Origin: Kineococcus aurantiacus
Lineage (GTDB): Bacteria; Actinomycetota; Actinomycetes; Actinomycetales; Kineococcaceae
Length of the DNA stretch: 64,000 bases
NCBI RefSeq assembly: GCF_013409345.1
Contig: NZ_JACCBB010000001.1
Location: 992,001 to 1,056,000, forward strand
Direction of reading: 5' to 3'
Below, in pieces: positions 1 to 8,784 of the stretch; positions within the stretch are counted from its first letter, which is position 1; every line of letters starts with the position of its first letter. The notes under the pieces are model-generated. The model ran no database searches and was not told where the DNA came from. It saw nothing but the letters and a program-made list of their open reading frames with translations. The position numbers and the translations under genes were made by a program.

Positions 1-533
1 ACGCCTTCGCCCCCACGCCCGTCACCGACGAGCAGCTCACGCAGATCTGGGAACTGGCGCGCTGGGCGCCCACCGGGGCGAACCTGCAGCCGCTGCGCGT
101 GCTGTTCGTCCGCTCCCCCGAGGGCAAGCAGCGCCTGGTCCCGCTGCTGTCCGACACCAACCAGGCCCGCGCGGCCAGCGCCCCGGTCACCGCCGTGCTC
201 GCCGTCGACGACCGCTTCCACGACGCCATCCCCACCGTGGCCCCCTTCATGGCCCCCCGCCAGGGCTTCCTGGAGGAGAACCCGGCCGTGCGCGGTGAGA
301 TGGGTTCCTACAGCGCGGCCCTGCAGGCCGGGTACTTCATCCTCGCCGTCCGCTCCCTCGGCCTGGCCGCCGGCCCCATGGCAGGTTTCGACAAGGCCGC
401 CGTGGACGCGGAGTTCTTCGCCGGCACGAACTGGCGCTCGTCCCTCGTCGTGAACATCGGCTACCCCGGCGAGGACGCCTTCCGCCCCCGTCTGCCGCGG
501 CTGCCGCACGAGGACGTCGTCCGCTTCGCCTGA
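1..533 (+). CDS. Nitroreductase family protein, RutE/HadB-like (5' end outside window)
   Basis: This is the C-terminal 176 residues of an FMN-dependent nitroreductase; the reading frame is open from base 3 and the start lies outside the window. The visible part begins with the family pattern WAPTGANLQPLR, which belongs to the flavin-binding N-terminal region. It ends with a block (GYFILAVRSLGLAAGPMAGF, then NIGYPGED) typical of the RutE/HadB subgroup. RutE reduces malonic semialdehyde to 3-hydroxypropionate in pyrimidine breakdown. No other rut gene is visible here, so the substrate is open and only the family is safe. The stop is at 531-533. Confidence 0.85.
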   Translation, partial: AFAPTPVTDEQLTQIWELARWAPTGANLQPLRVLFVRSPEGKQRLVPLLSDTNQARAASAPVTAVLAVDDRFHDAIPTVAPFMAPRQGFLEENPAVRGEMGSYSAALQAGYFILAVRSLGLAAGPMAGFDKAAVDAEFFAGTNWRSSLVVNIGYPGEDAFRPRLPRLPHEDVVRFA

Positions 534-628
534 GGCTCCCCCGGCGTTCCCGCCGGAGGCGCACCTCGGGGCCGAGGTTCCCGGCCCGACCGGGACCCGA
601 GTCACGTCCGGCCGGGACACCCCCGTAC

Positions 629-660
629 CTACCGTCGGCGCGACGGCGACGACCGTCGCC
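629..660 (+). promoter_or_regulatory. Candidate -10 (TACCGT) and leader hairpin of the membrane protein gene
   Basis: TACCGT at 630-635 fits the actinobacterial TANNNT -10 and sits about 50 bases before the GTG at 686. The 12-mer CTACCGTCGGCG (629-640) recurs exactly at 1388-1399 before the histidine kinase gene. A perfect small hairpin follows (GGCGAC 645-650, GTCGCC 655-660) in the presumed leader. No clear -35 is seen. Confidence 0.4.
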
Positions 661-685
661 GTCCCGCCGACGAGAGGAACCCGCT

Positions 686-1381
686 GTGGACCCCGACCGG
701 ACGCCCCGGACCCCCCGAACCACCACGACCGCCACGGTGCTGGCCGCCTCGCTGCCGGCCGTCCCCCTCCTCCTGCTGCTCACGCCGGCCCTGCTCGGCG
801 GCGAGCACGCCCGCGCCGAGGACGCGCTGCGCCAGTGGGCGGCCGAGGGCTTCCCCCACCACCTCCTGACCCTGCAGCTCCTCGGCGCGCTGGCCCTCGC
901 CCCGCTGCTGGTCTCGTCGCTGACCCTGGTCCCGCCCGGGACCCGGGGCCGGGTGCCGGCACTGGCCGCCACGGTGCTCGGCGGCGCGGCGGCCGTGACC
1001 ACGGTGCTCGTGCTCGGGTACGAGCTCGCCCAGGGCGCCCTCGTGTCGGGGACCCTCGACGTCGAGGCCGGCGTCCGCGCCGCCCTGGTCACCAACGACT
1101 GGCTCCCCTTCCTGGTCATGCTGCTCGCCGGAGTGGGCGGGTGCGTCCTGACCCTGCCGCTGGTCACCGCCGCTCTGGCGCGGCACGGACTCGTGCGCTG
1201 GACCGCGCTCGCCGCCTTCGCCCTGCCCGTCGTCGCGGCCGTCCTGCCGCTGCCCGGCCGGGCCGCGGAACTCCTGCCGTCGGCCGTCCTCGTCCTGGCC
1301 TGCCTGCCGGCCACCGCGGACCTCCTGCGCGGCCGGCACCGCACCGCACCGCACCGATCGCTGAGCGACGCCCACGCCTGA
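686..1381 (+). CDS. Polytopic membrane protein of unknown function
   Basis: A 231-residue protein not recognised as a named family. The GTG at 686 is chosen because GAGAGG (672-677) is well placed as a ribosome binding site. About five hydrophobic stretches are visible: residues about 15-40, 55-80, 90-115, 128-155 and 170-205. They are separated by short charged loops, and the C-terminus is Arg/His-rich. This points to an integral membrane protein. It lies directly upstream of a sensor kinase and shares a promoter-like 12-mer with it. A link to that two-component system is possible but unproven. Confidence 0.6.
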   Translation: MDPDRTPRTPRTTTTATVLAASLPAVPLLLLLTPALLGGEHARAEDALRQWAAEGFPHHLLTLQLLGALALAPLLVSSLTLVPPGTRGRVPALAATVLGGAAAVTTVLVLGYELAQGALVSGTLDVEAGVRAALVTNDWLPFLVMLLAGVGGCVLTLPLVTAALARHGLVRWTALAAFALPVVAAVLPLPGRAAELLPSAVLVLACLPATADLLRGRHRTAPHRSLSDAHA

Positions 1382-1387
1382 GCAGCG

Positions 1388-1399
1388 CTACCGTCGGCG
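1388..1399 (+). promoter_or_regulatory. Candidate -10 promoter element of the histidine kinase gene
   Basis: TACCGT at 1389-1394 lies in the 12-mer CTACCGTCGGCG, identical to 629-640. The predicted start point is near 1402, giving a leader of about 40 bases that contains the AGGAGG site at 1425-1430. Confidence 0.4.
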
Positions 1400-1440
1400 G
1401 CACCGGTCCGGCACCGCGGCGACGAGGAGGACGGTGTCCC

Positions 1441-3492
1441 GTGCCACCACCACCCGCGCTCACCGTCCCCGCCCCGCGCACCCCGCTCCCGCCCTGGTGG
1501 TGGCTCACCGGGACGGGGACCGCGGTGGTCACCTTCCTCCTGTGCGTGCCCGCCGGGGCGCGCCGGCACGGGCGGGTGGACGAGTCGCTGGTCCCGGACG
1601 AGCGCTGGACGGTGACCGACGTGCGGTCGGCGCTGCGGGAGCTCGGTGTCCCGGAACCGCTGTACGCCGGGGCCGTGCACGCCGTCGGCCAGCTCGTCAC
1701 GGTCAGCTTCCTCACCGTGGCCGTCCTGATCGGCCGGCGGCGCCCCGGCGACCGCGGTCCCCTGGTGGTCTCGCTGCTGCTGGCCGTCAGCGGGTGGGCG
1801 CTCTCGGGGACGCACTCCACCCTCGCCACGCTCCTGCCGTTCGCCGCCGAAGCCCTGCAGCGGTTCGGCGTCGCCGCCTTCGGCGGGCTGACCGTCCTGC
1901 TCCTCGTGTTCCCCGACGGCCGTTTCCGCCCGCGGTGGACGTGGGTCGTGGCGGTCGTCGGGGTCACCTGCGCGGCGCTCGGGGTGACCGGACCGGTGGC
2001 CGCGGGCGCCGACGTCCTCCTCGTCGGCACCGCGCTGCTGGCGCAGGTCCGGCGGTACCGGCACGCCGACCCCGTCGGGCGCCAGCAGACGAAGTGGGTG
2101 GTCTGGAGCCTGAGCCTGGTGGCCGCCGGCGGGACGGCCCTGTTCGCCTCGACGACCGCGTTCCCGGCCTGGACCGCTCCGGGACCGGGCGGGCTCGTGG
2201 TCTCCACGGTCGGCAACGTCCTCCTGGTCCTCCTGGTGCTGCTGGTCCCCCTGGCCGTCGGGGCGGCGACGACCCGGTACCGGCTGTGGGACGTCGACGC
2301 CCTCATCAACCGCACCCTCCTGTGGGGCGCTCTCACGCTCACCTCCACCCTCGTGTACCTGGGGGTGGTCGCCGTGGTCGACGCGACGCTGCGGGCCCCG
2401 GCCGGCAGCCCCGCCGTCCCCGCCGTGGTCGCCGCGCTCGTGGTGGTCGCGCTCGTGGCCCCGACCCGGCGCGCCGCGCAGCGCGCGCTCAACCGGTGGA
2501 CCTTCGGCGACCGGGACGTGCCGCAGGTGGTCCTGGCCCGGCTGACCGCCCGCACCGCGCAGGCGGGCTCGGCGCAGGAGGCGCTCCGCGCGGCGGCCAC
2601 CACCCTCGCCACGGCGCTGCGCCTGCCCGCCACCCACCTCGAGCTCCTCGACCGGCACGGGTCCCCGCTGCTGGGCAGCGGGCCGGCGCTGCCCTCGAGC
2701 GCGGCCGAGACCACCCTCGTCGCGCGCGGTGAGGCCGTGGGGCGGTTGGCGCTGGCCCCCCGCCGCGGGGACGTGGTCCTGGGTGCTCGGGACCGGCACC
2801 TCCTCGACGTCGTGGCCCCCCACCTGGCCACGCTGGCCCTGGCGCTGCGCAGCACGGAGGAGCTGCGGCTCGCCCACCGCAGGCTCGTGACCTCGGCCCA
2901 GGAGGAGCGCCGCCGGATGCGGCGACGACTGCACGACGAAGTCGGTCCCGGCCTGGCCACCGCCGCGATGGACCTCGACGTGGCGCTGACCGTGCTGGGG
3001 TCCGACCCGGCGACCGCCCGCAGGTTGCTGGAGGGCGTCCGGGCGACGATCACCGACGACGTGGCCCTGGTCCGCGGGCTCGCCTACCGGCTCTACCCAC
3101 CCGAGGTCGAGCAGCTGGGGCTGGCAGGTGCCGTGGAGGACGTCGCGCAGCAGCACCTGACGGGTGCGGACGTGGACGTCGACGTCCGGGTCGGGGCACC
3201 GCTGGGGGCGGCCGTCGAGGTCGCCGTCTACCGGATCGCCGCCGAGGCCCTGCGGAACGCCGGGCGCCACGCGCGGGCCGGCCGGGTCCGGGTACGCGTC
3301 GTCGACGGCCCGGGGGAGGTCCTGCTGGAGGTCAGCGACGACGGGTGCGGCACCGCCGGTTCCCGTCCCGGCGCCGGTCTGCTGGGGATGCGGGAACGGG
3401 CCGAGGAGCTCGGCGGGGAACTGCAGGTCGTCAGTCCCCCAGGGACCACCGTGCGGGCCCGCCTGCCGCTGGCCCCGGAGGTCCGGCCGTGA
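1441..3492 (+). CDS. Membrane sensor histidine kinase (HisKA_3, NarL/LuxR type)
   Basis: A 683-residue sensor kinase. The GTG at 1441 is chosen because AGGAGG ends ten bases upstream; the same frame is open further back but without a site. The N-terminal half (about residues 15-350) holds many membrane segments. A GAF-like stretch follows. The HisKA_3 dimerisation box is EERRRMRRRLHDEVGPG, with phospho-acceptor His at about residue 498. The C-terminus is an HATPase_c domain with the N-box (EALRNAGRHARA) and glycine motifs (DDGCG, GAGLLGM). It overlaps the response regulator by four bases (GTGA), so the two are co-translated partners. The stimulus cannot be read from the sequence. Confidence 0.93.
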   Translation: MPPPPALTVPAPRTPLPPWWWLTGTGTAVVTFLLCVPAGARRHGRVDESLVPDERWTVTDVRSALRELGVPEPLYAGAVHAVGQLVTVSFLTVAVLIGRRRPGDRGPLVVSLLLAVSGWALSGTHSTLATLLPFAAEALQRFGVAAFGGLTVLLLVFPDGRFRPRWTWVVAVVGVTCAALGVTGPVAAGADVLLVGTALLAQVRRYRHADPVGRQQTKWVVWSLSLVAAGGTALFASTTAFPAWTAPGPGGLVVSTVGNVLLVLLVLLVPLAVGAATTRYRLWDVDALINRTLLWGALTLTSTLVYLGVVAVVDATLRAPAGSPAVPAVVAALVVVALVAPTRRAAQRALNRWTFGDRDVPQVVLARLTARTAQAGSAQEALRAAATTLATALRLPATHLELLDRHGSPLLGSGPALPSSAAETTLVARGEAVGRLALAPRRGDVVLGARDRHLLDVVAPHLATLALALRSTEELRLAHRRLVTSAQEERRRMRRRLHDEVGPGLATAAMDLDVALTVLGSDPATARRLLEGVRATITDDVALVRGLAYRLYPPEVEQLGLAGAVEDVAQQHLTGADVDVDVRVGAPLGAAVEVAVYRIAAEALRNAGRHARAGRVRVRVVDGPGEVLLEVSDDGCGTAGSRPGAGLLGMRERAEELGGELQVVSPPGTTVRARLPLAPEVRP

Positions 3493-4187
3493 CCGTGAGG
3501 CTGCTGGTCGTCGACGACCACAAGGGTTTCCGGGAGGGCCTGGTGCGGTTGCTGGGCTCGCTGGCGGACGTGGAGGTCCTGGGCGAGGCGGCCTCCGGCG
3601 AGGAGGGCCTGGTCCAGGCCGGACGGCTCCAGCCCGACGTCGTCCTCATGGACCTGGCCATGCCGGGCATCGGCGGGGTCGAGGCCACCCGGCGCCTGCG
3701 CGAGAGCGCACCGCACGTGGGGGTGGTCGTCCTCACGATGTCCGACGACGACGCGTCCGTGTTCGCCGCCGTGCGGTCGGGCGCACGCGGCTACCTGCTC
3801 AAGGGGGCCCCGCGCACCGAGGTGGCCCGGGCGGTGGAGGCGGTGGCCGCGGGGGAAGCGCTGTTCTCCGCGGCCGTGGCGGCCCGGCTCGTCACCTACT
3901 TCACAGCTGCCGCGGACACCCCCACCGCCGAACCGTTCCCCGAGCTCACCGACCGCGAGCGGGAGGTGCTGGGCCTGCTGAGCCGGGGACTGCCGAACGC
4001 CCGCATCGCCGCGGAACTGGGGGTGTCGCCGAAGACCGTGCGCAACCACGTCTCGCACGTCTTCGCGAAGCTGCAGGTGGCCGACCGGGCCCAGGCCGTC
4101 GCCCGCGCGCGGGACGCCGGCCTCGGGGGTGGTGGGGGGCCTGGCCGTCAGACGTCGCGCGGGGCGTGCGAGGACAGGAACTGGTAG
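3489..4187 (+). CDS. Response regulator, NarL/FixJ family
   Basis: A 232-residue transcription factor. The receiver domain starts VRLLVVDDHKG. The phospho-acceptor is Asp55 (VVLMDLAMPG) and the conserved Lys is in LLKGAP. A LuxR-type helix-turn-helix lies at about residues 155-215 (LTDREREVLGLL, then SPKTVRNHVSHVFAKL). The GTG start lies inside the GTGA overlap with the kinase gene, which fixes both the start and the pairing. The last 40 bases overlap the convergent regulator gene. Past the HTH the tail ([12 protein letters not shown]...) is low complexity and probably dispensable. The target genes are unknown; the adjacent small membrane protein gene is a candidate. Confidence 0.93.
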   Translation: MTVRLLVVDDHKGFREGLVRLLGSLADVEVLGEAASGEEGLVQAGRLQPDVVLMDLAMPGIGGVEATRRLRESAPHVGVVVLTMSDDDASVFAAVRSGARGYLLKGAPRTEVARAVEAVAAGEALFSAAVAARLVTYFTAAADTPTAEPFPELTDREREVLGLLSRGLPNARIAAELGVSPKTVRNHVSHVFAKLQVADRAQAVARARDAGLGGGGGPGRQTSRGACEDRNW

Positions 4188-5659
4188 ACCTCCAGGTCGT
4201 CGACGCCGGGGAAGCGCCCCGACGGCAGCGGGGCGAGGGTCTGGGCGTGCAGGCGCGCGCTGGGCCACGCCGCGTCGGCCCAGCGCTCCACCACCTCCGC
4301 CGGGGGCCGGCGGCAGCACGACGCCTCCGGGCACGTGCTGACGTTGCGGACCCGGGTGTCGCGGCCGCGGAACCACTTCGCGTGCGCGTACGGCACGCCG
4401 ACGGTGATGGAGAAACCCCCGTCGTCGCTCGTGCCGGTCTGCGAGGAGCACCAGAACGTCCCGGCGGGGGTGTCGGTGTACTGGTAGTTCTCGGTCGTCC
4501 GGTTCCGGACGTCGAACACGGTGCGCGCGGTCCACTTGCGGCACACCGGCTGCCCCTCGATGGCGCCGGAGGAGTCCTCCGGGAACGGCACGCCGTCGTT
4601 CTCGTACCCCCGGTACAGCGCGCCGTCGTCCCCGACGCGCAGGAAGTGCACGGGGATCCCCAGGTGCGAGGTCAGCAGGTTCGTCAGCCGGTGGGCGGCG
4701 GCCTCGTGGGTCACGCCGAAGGCGTCGCGGAAGTCCTCCACCGCGAGGTCCTTGTCGGCCTTGGCCGCCGAGAGGAACTCCACGGCCGCGCTGCGCGGCA
4801 TCAGGCAGCACGCCGCGAAGTAGTTGATCTCCAGCCGCTGCCGCAGGAACTGCGTGTAGCTGGCGGGCCGCTCGTGCTCCAGCACGCGGTGCGCGATGGC
4901 CTGCAGCGCCAGGGAGCGCAGGCCGTGCCCGCCGGGGATGGAGGCCGGCGGCAGGTAGATCCGGCCGTTGGCCAGGTCGGTCACGGTGCGCGCCGAGTGC
5001 GGCAGGTCGTCGACGTGGATGATGTTGAACCCCAGGTCCGCCGCCATGCGCGCCACCTGCCGGTGGGTCAGCGCCCCGACGGTGTACCCGGCGGCGCGCA
5101 CGAGGTCCTCGGCCACCTCCTCGATCTCGGGCAGGTGGTTGTCCGAGGCGCGCATGAGCTGGCGGATCTCGGTGTTGGCCCGGCGGGCCTCCTCCGGGGT
5201 CGCGTTCGAGGCGTCGTGCCGGCGGGCCAGCTCCCGGTGCAGCTGGACGAGGGCCTCCAGGGCGTCGGTGGGCAGCTTGCGGCTGGAGCGGACCTCGGTC
5301 AGCCCCAGGGACCGCGCCAGCGTCGAGCGCTGGGCGTGGTCCAGCTCGATCTCCAGGGCGGCCCGCCGGCTCGGCGGCGGCGCGGGGTCCAGCAGGTCCG
5401 ACGGCGGCACGCCCAGCGCCCGGGCGACGGCGGTGATGAGGGACAGCCGCGGTTCGCGCTTGCCGTTCTCGACCTGGGACAGCTGGCTCTGGGCGGCCCC
5501 GACCTCCTCCCCCAGCTGGGCCAGGGTCCACCCCTTGGCCTGCCGGTGGTGGCGGATGCGGCGGCCCACGGTCAGCGCGTCCAGCCCCGTCTCCGGGACC
5601 GGCGGAGCCAGCGCGGGGTCGGTGAGCGGTTCGAGCGCCGCGACGCGCAGTGGGGCCAT
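4148..5659 (-). CDS. ramB: XRE-family regulator with IrrE-like domain, RamB-type
   Basis: A 503-residue regulator of the RamB family, which controls acetate, propionate and glyoxylate-cycle genes in actinobacteria and senses acyl-CoA-type signals. An XRE helix-turn-helix lies at about residues 33-90 ([20 protein letters not shown]). An IrrE/ImmA-like middle domain and a Cys-containing C-terminal ScfR-type domain (PEASCCRRP) follow. The ATG at 5659 is chosen because the HTH begins about 30 residues later and a TATCGT -10 sits 7 bases before it; the longer open frame runs antisense into pckG. The gene is divergent from pckG, whose product feeds gluconeogenesis from acetate, a natural RamB target. 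The gene name rests on architecture and context. Confidence 0.85.
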   Translation of the reverse strand: MAPLRVAALEPLTDPALAPPVPETGLDALTVGRRIRHHRQAKGWTLAQLGEEVGAAQSQLSQVENGKREPRLSLITAVARALGVPPSDLLDPAPPPSRRAALEIELDHAQRSTLARSLGLTEVRSSRKLPTDALEALVQLHRELARRHDASNATPEEARRANTEIRQLMRASDNHLPEIEEVAEDLVRAAGYTVGALTHRQVARMAADLGFNIIHVDDLPHSARTVTDLANGRIYLPPASIPGGHGLRSLALQAIAHRVLEHERPASYTQFLRQRLEINYFAACCLMPRSAAVEFLSAAKADKDLAVEDFRDAFGVTHEAAAHRLTNLLTSHLGIPVHFLRVGDDGALYRGYENDGVPFPEDSSGAIEGQPVCRKWTARTVFDVRNRTTENYQYTDTPAGTFWCSSQTGTSDDGGFSITVGVPYAHAKWFRGRDTRVRNVSTCPEASCCRRPPAEVVERWADAAWPSARLHAQTLAPLPSGRFPGVDDLEVYQFLSSHAPRDV

Positions 5660-5663
5660 GGGG

Positions 5664-5695
5664 TTCACGATAGGTGAAGAACGGCCGATCTTCAC
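5664..5695. promoter_or_regulatory. Candidate operator between ramB and pckG
   Basis: A perfect inverted repeat, GTGAAGA (5674-5680) and TCTTCAC (5689-5695), is separated by 8 bases. A third half-site, TTCAC at 5664-5668, forms a second overlapping inverted repeat with GTGAA (5674-5678). The sites straddle the ramB -10 and lie just upstream of the pckG promoter, as expected for an autoregulator that also controls pckG. Confidence 0.5.
5667..5672 (-). promoter_or_regulatory. Leaderless -10 of ramB
   Basis: TATCGT on the minus strand, 7 bases before the ATG at 5659. There is no Shine-Dalgarno between them, so a leaderless mRNA is predicted. Confidence 0.5.
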
Positions 5696-5707
5696 GTGCC
5701 AAGTCCG

Positions 5708-5736
5708 TTGTGAGCGGGTCGCGGTCGGCACATCCT
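5708..5736 (+). promoter_or_regulatory. Candidate pckG promoter
   Basis: TTGTGA (5708-5713) and CATCCT (5731-5736) are 17 bases apart. The predicted start near 5743 gives a leader of about 35 bases that includes the GAGGAGA ribosome binding site at 5762-5768. Confidence 0.45.
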
Positions 5737-5777
5737 CGGAAGACCAGCCGCCGACCGATCCGAGGAGACACGCCGCC

Positions 5778-7676
5778 GTGACCATCGAACTGACGCGCGA
5801 GTCCACCGTCACCGCGACCGACGACCTGCAGCTGTCCACCGGGCCCACGAGCGACCCCGCGCTGTCGGCCTGGGTGCGGGAGATCGCCGCGCTGACCCGG
5901 CCGGACGCGGTCGTCTGGTGCGACGGGTCCCGGGCCGAGCACGACCGGCTGACCGCGCAGATGGTGGCGGCGGGCACGCTGATCCCGCTCAACCCGACGC
6001 TGCGGCCGGGGTCGTTCCTGGCGCGGTCGGCGCCGACGGACGTGGCCCGCGTGGAGTCGCGGACGTTCATCGCCTCGCACCGGCGCGAGGACGCCGGCCC
6101 GACGAACAACTGGCGCGAGCCCGGCGCCCTGCGCGAGGAGCTGGCCGGGGTCTTCGCCGGCAGCATGCGGGGCCGCACGATGTACGTCGTGCCGTTCTCC
6201 ATGGGACCGGTGGGCGGCCCGATCTCCCAGCTGGGCGTGCAGGTCACCGACTCCCCGTACGCGGTGGTCTCCATGGGGATCATGACGCGGACGGGCACGT
6301 CGGCGCTGGCCGCGATCGAGGCCGGGGCCCCGTGGGTGCCCGCCGTGCACTCGGTGGGGTACCCGCTGGTGGACGCCGTGGGGCGGGCCCGGGCGGACGT
6401 GCCGTGGCCGTGCAACGACCTGAAGTACATCGCGCACTTCCCCGAGGCGCGCGAGATCTGGTCCTTCGGTTCCGGGTACGGCGGGAACGCCCTGCTGGGC
6501 AAGAAGTGCTTCGCGCTGCGGATCGCCTCGGCGATGGGCCGTCAGGAGGGCTGGCTGGCCGAGCACATGCTCGTGCTGAAGGTCACCAGCCCGGAGTCGA
6601 AGGTGTTCCACCTGGCCGCGGCCTTCCCCTCGGCGTGCGGCAAGACGAACCTGGCGATGCTGCGGCCCACGCTCCCGGGCTGGCGGGTCGAGACGATCGG
6701 GGACGACATCGCCTGGATGCGCCCCGGCCCCGACGGGCGGCTGCGGGCCATCAACCCCGAGGCCGGGTTCTTCGGGGTGGCACCGGGCACCGGGTGGTCG
6801 ACGAACCCGACGGCGATGCAGATGCTGTCCCAGGACGTCATCTTCACCAACGTCGCGCTGACCGACGACGGCGACGTGTGGTGGGAGGGGATGACCGAGG
6901 AGACCCCCGAGCACCTGGTCGACTGGCGCGGCGAGGACTGGACCCCGGACAGCCCCACGCCCGCGGCGCACCCGAACGCGCGCTTCACCGTCGCGGCCTC
7001 GCAGTGCCCGAGCATCGCCGACGACTTCGACGCGCCCGAGGGCGTCGCGATCGACGCGGTCCTGTTCGGCGGCCGCCGCCGGTCGAACGTGCCGCTGGTG
7101 ACGCAGGCGCCGGACTGGTCCGCCGGGGTGTTCCTGGGCGCCTCGATCTCCAGCGAGCAGACCGCCGCCGCCGAGGGGACGGTCGGCGAACTGCGGCACG
7201 ACCCCTTCGCCATGCTGCCCTTCGCGGGCTACCACATGGGCGACTACTTCGCGCACTGGCTGTCGATGGCCGACCGGGTCGAGCACCTGCCGCAGGTGTT
7301 CGGCGTGAACTGGTTCCGCCGCGGCGACGACGGCCGGTTCCTGTGGCCCGGTTTCGGGGAGAACTCCCGCGTCCTGGAGTGGATCTGCCGCCGACTGGAG
7401 GGCACCGCCGCGGCCGAGGAGACCCCCGTGGGGCTCGTCCCGGCGGCCGGGGCCCTGAACCTCGACGGGCTCGACGTGCCCGCGGCGGACCTGCAGGAGC
7501 TGTTCGCCGTCGACCCGGCCGCCTGGTCGCAGGAGCTGGACCGGCTCGAGGCGTACTTCGCCCGCTTCGGCGACAGGCTGCCGGCGCAGATCGGGCAGAG
7601 CGTGGACCGGGTGCGCGACGGCCTGCGCGCCGCGCGCTGGACCCGGCAGCGCTGGGCGGACTGGCAGGTCGACTGA
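5778..7676 (+). CDS. pckG: Phosphoenolpyruvate carboxykinase (GTP)
   Basis: A 632-residue cytosolic enzyme converting oxaloacetate plus GTP to phosphoenolpyruvate, GDP and CO2, the entry step of gluconeogenesis. The kinase-1 P-loop is [13 protein letters not shown], containing the hyper-reactive Cys at residue 287. The metal and nucleotide region [11 protein letters not shown] and the substrate-binding [12 protein letters not shown] follow. The length is normal for the GTP-dependent class. The GTG at 5778 follows GAGGAGA by 9 bases. It is divergent from ramB with a palindromic operator between them, and is followed by a hairpin shared with the convergent oxidoreductase gene. Confidence 0.97.
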   Translation: MTIELTRESTVTATDDLQLSTGPTSDPALSAWVREIAALTRPDAVVWCDGSRAEHDRLTAQMVAAGTLIPLNPTLRPGSFLARSAPTDVARVESRTFIASHRREDAGPTNNWREPGALREELAGVFAGSMRGRTMYVVPFSMGPVGGPISQLGVQVTDSPYAVVSMGIMTRTGTSALAAIEAGAPWVPAVHSVGYPLVDAVGRARADVPWPCNDLKYIAHFPEAREIWSFGSGYGGNALLGKKCFALRIASAMGRQEGWLAEHMLVLKVTSPESKVFHLAAAFPSACGKTNLAMLRPTLPGWRVETIGDDIAWMRPGPDGRLRAINPEAGFFGVAPGTGWSTNPTAMQMLSQDVIFTNVALTDDGDVWWEGMTEETPEHLVDWRGEDWTPDSPTPAAHPNARFTVAASQCPSIADDFDAPEGVAIDAVLFGGRRRSNVPLVTQAPDWSAGVFLGASISSEQTAAAEGTVGELRHDPFAMLPFAGYHMGDYFAHWLSMADRVEHLPQVFGVNWFRRGDDGRFLWPGFGENSRVLEWICRRLEGTAAAEETPVGLVPAAGALNLDGLDVPAADLQELFAVDPAAWSQELDRLEAYFARFGDRLPAQIGQSVDRVRDGLRAARWTRQRWADWQVD

Positions 7677-7750
7677 CCCGCCCCACCGACCACCGTCGTC
7701 ACGTCCCCCCGGGTACCGGGCTCGCCGGGAGGACGTGGCGGCGGTGAACC

Positions 7751-7769
7751 ACCCCGTCCGGGACGGGGT
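7751..7769. terminator. Hairpin between convergent pckG and MDR oxidoreductase
   Basis: ACCCCGTC (7751-7758) pairs with GACGGGGT (7762-7769) around a 3-base loop, ending at the stop codon of the convergent gene. There is no U-tract, as is usual in such GC-rich genomes. It could act in both directions. Confidence 0.5.
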
Positions 7770-8735
7770 TCAGGGCCGGACGAGGACCTTCCCGACGGCC
7801 TCGCCGGACTCCAGGCGCGCGAACGCGTCCCGGGCGTCGGCGAGCGCGTGCACCGAGTCGACCTCGGGTTCGAGCCCCGCGGTGTCGCAGAACCGCAGCA
7901 GGCGCTCGAACTCCTCGCGGGTCCCCATGGTGGAACCCAGCACCTGCAGCTGCCGGAAGAACACGTTCTCTAGCATGGCGGGCGCGTCGCCGCCCGTCGT
8001 GGCCCCGGAGACGACGAGCCGGCCACCGGGCCGCAGCGACTGCACCGAGTGCTTCCAGGTGGCCTTGCCGACGGTCTCGAACACGGCATCGACCCGCTCG
8101 GGCAGCCGCTCCCCCGTCGCGAACGTCGCCGCCGCCCCCCACGCGCGGGCCCTGACCAGCCGTTCGGGGGTGCGCCCCGCGACCCACACCCGCAGGCCCG
8201 CGGCCGACCCCAGCGCGGTGAGCGCGTTCGAGACCCCGCCGGCGGCGCCCTGCACCAGGACGGTCTGCCCCGGCACGGCGCGGGCCTGGGTGAAGAGCAT
8301 GCGGTAGGCCGTCAGCCACGCCGTCCCCAGCGACGCCGCCCGCTCGAAGCTCCACCCGGCGGGCTTGGGCAGCAGGTTGCGGCGCGGCACCCACACGTGC
8401 TCGGCCAGGGTCCCCGGGTGCAGCTCGGACAGCAGCGTGCGCCGCGGGTCCAGCGTCTCGTCCCCGCGGAAGTCCTCGTCGGAGACGACGGCGTGCACGA
8501 CGACCTCGGCGCCGTCGTCGGTCGTGCCCGCCGCGTCGCAGCCCAGGACCATGGGCAGCCGGTCGGCGGGCAGCCCCACCCCGCGCAGGCTCCACAGGTC
8601 GTGCCGGTTGAGGGCCGCGGCGCGGACGCTCACGCGGACCCAGCCCGCGGGGGGCTCGGCGGCGGGGGCGTCGGCGACCTCCAGTGCGGACAGCGGGTCG
8701 TCGGGGCTGGCGCGGACGGCACGGGCGGCGAGCAC
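7770..8735 (-). CDS. Zinc-type alcohol dehydrogenase-like (MDR) oxidoreductase
   Basis: A 321-residue medium-chain dehydrogenase/reductase. The N-terminal GroES-like domain includes ALNRHDLWSLRGVG and PMVLGCDAAGT. The NAD(P)-binding Rossmann part contains VLVQGAAGGVSNAL and the C-terminal ESGEAVGKVLV is typical of quinone-reductase-like members. The catalytic zinc ligand set of true alcohol dehydrogenases is not evident, so a YhdH/quinone reductase-like enzyme is more likely. The GTG start is preceded by TAGCGT at 6 bases with no Shine-Dalgarno, consistent with a leaderless transcript divergent from tesB. Confidence 0.85.
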   Translation of the reverse strand: MLAARAVRASPDDPLSALEVADAPAAEPPAGWVRVSVRAAALNRHDLWSLRGVGLPADRLPMVLGCDAAGTTDDGAEVVVHAVVSDEDFRGDETLDPRRTLLSELHPGTLAEHVWVPRRNLLPKPAGWSFERAASLGTAWLTAYRMLFTQARAVPGQTVLVQGAAGGVSNALTALGSAAGLRVWVAGRTPERLVRARAWGAAATFATGERLPERVDAVFETVGKATWKHSVQSLRPGGRLVVSGATTGGDAPAMLENVFFRQLQVLGSTMGTREEFERLLRFCDTAGLEPEVDSVHALADARDAFARLESGEAVGKVLVRP

Positions 8736-8741
8736 GGCCCG

Positions 8742-8778
8742 ACGCTACCGCCCGCCCCCCGGCCCGGCTCGGTACCGT
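8742..8778. promoter_or_regulatory. Divergent leaderless promoters for the MDR gene and tesB
   Basis: Minus strand: TAGCGT at 8742-8747, six bases before the GTG at 8735. Plus strand: TACCGT at 8773-8778, six bases before the GTG at 8785. With 25 bases between the two -10 elements, each -35 zone falls inside or next to the other promoter, so simultaneous firing should interfere. Confidence 0.5.
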
Positions 8779-8784
8779 GCGCGG

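Noticed and set aside
1-533. Assigning the nitroreductase to a pyrimidine-degradation (rut) operon
   Set aside because: No other rut gene is visible downstream and the upstream side is outside the window.
337-3270. Very long open frame on the minus strand across the two-component genes
   Set aside because: Its translation is Arg/Gly/Pro-rich with no domain and it is antisense to clearly recognised genes. Long spurious frames are expected at this GC content. Similar frames at 3228-7286 (minus), 35943-39293 (minus) and 51236-55057 (plus) were left out for the same reason.
5660-6502. N-terminal extension of the RamB frame
   Set aside because: It is antisense to pckG, has no family similarity, and a promoter and operator lie at 5664-5695, so ramB starts at 5659.
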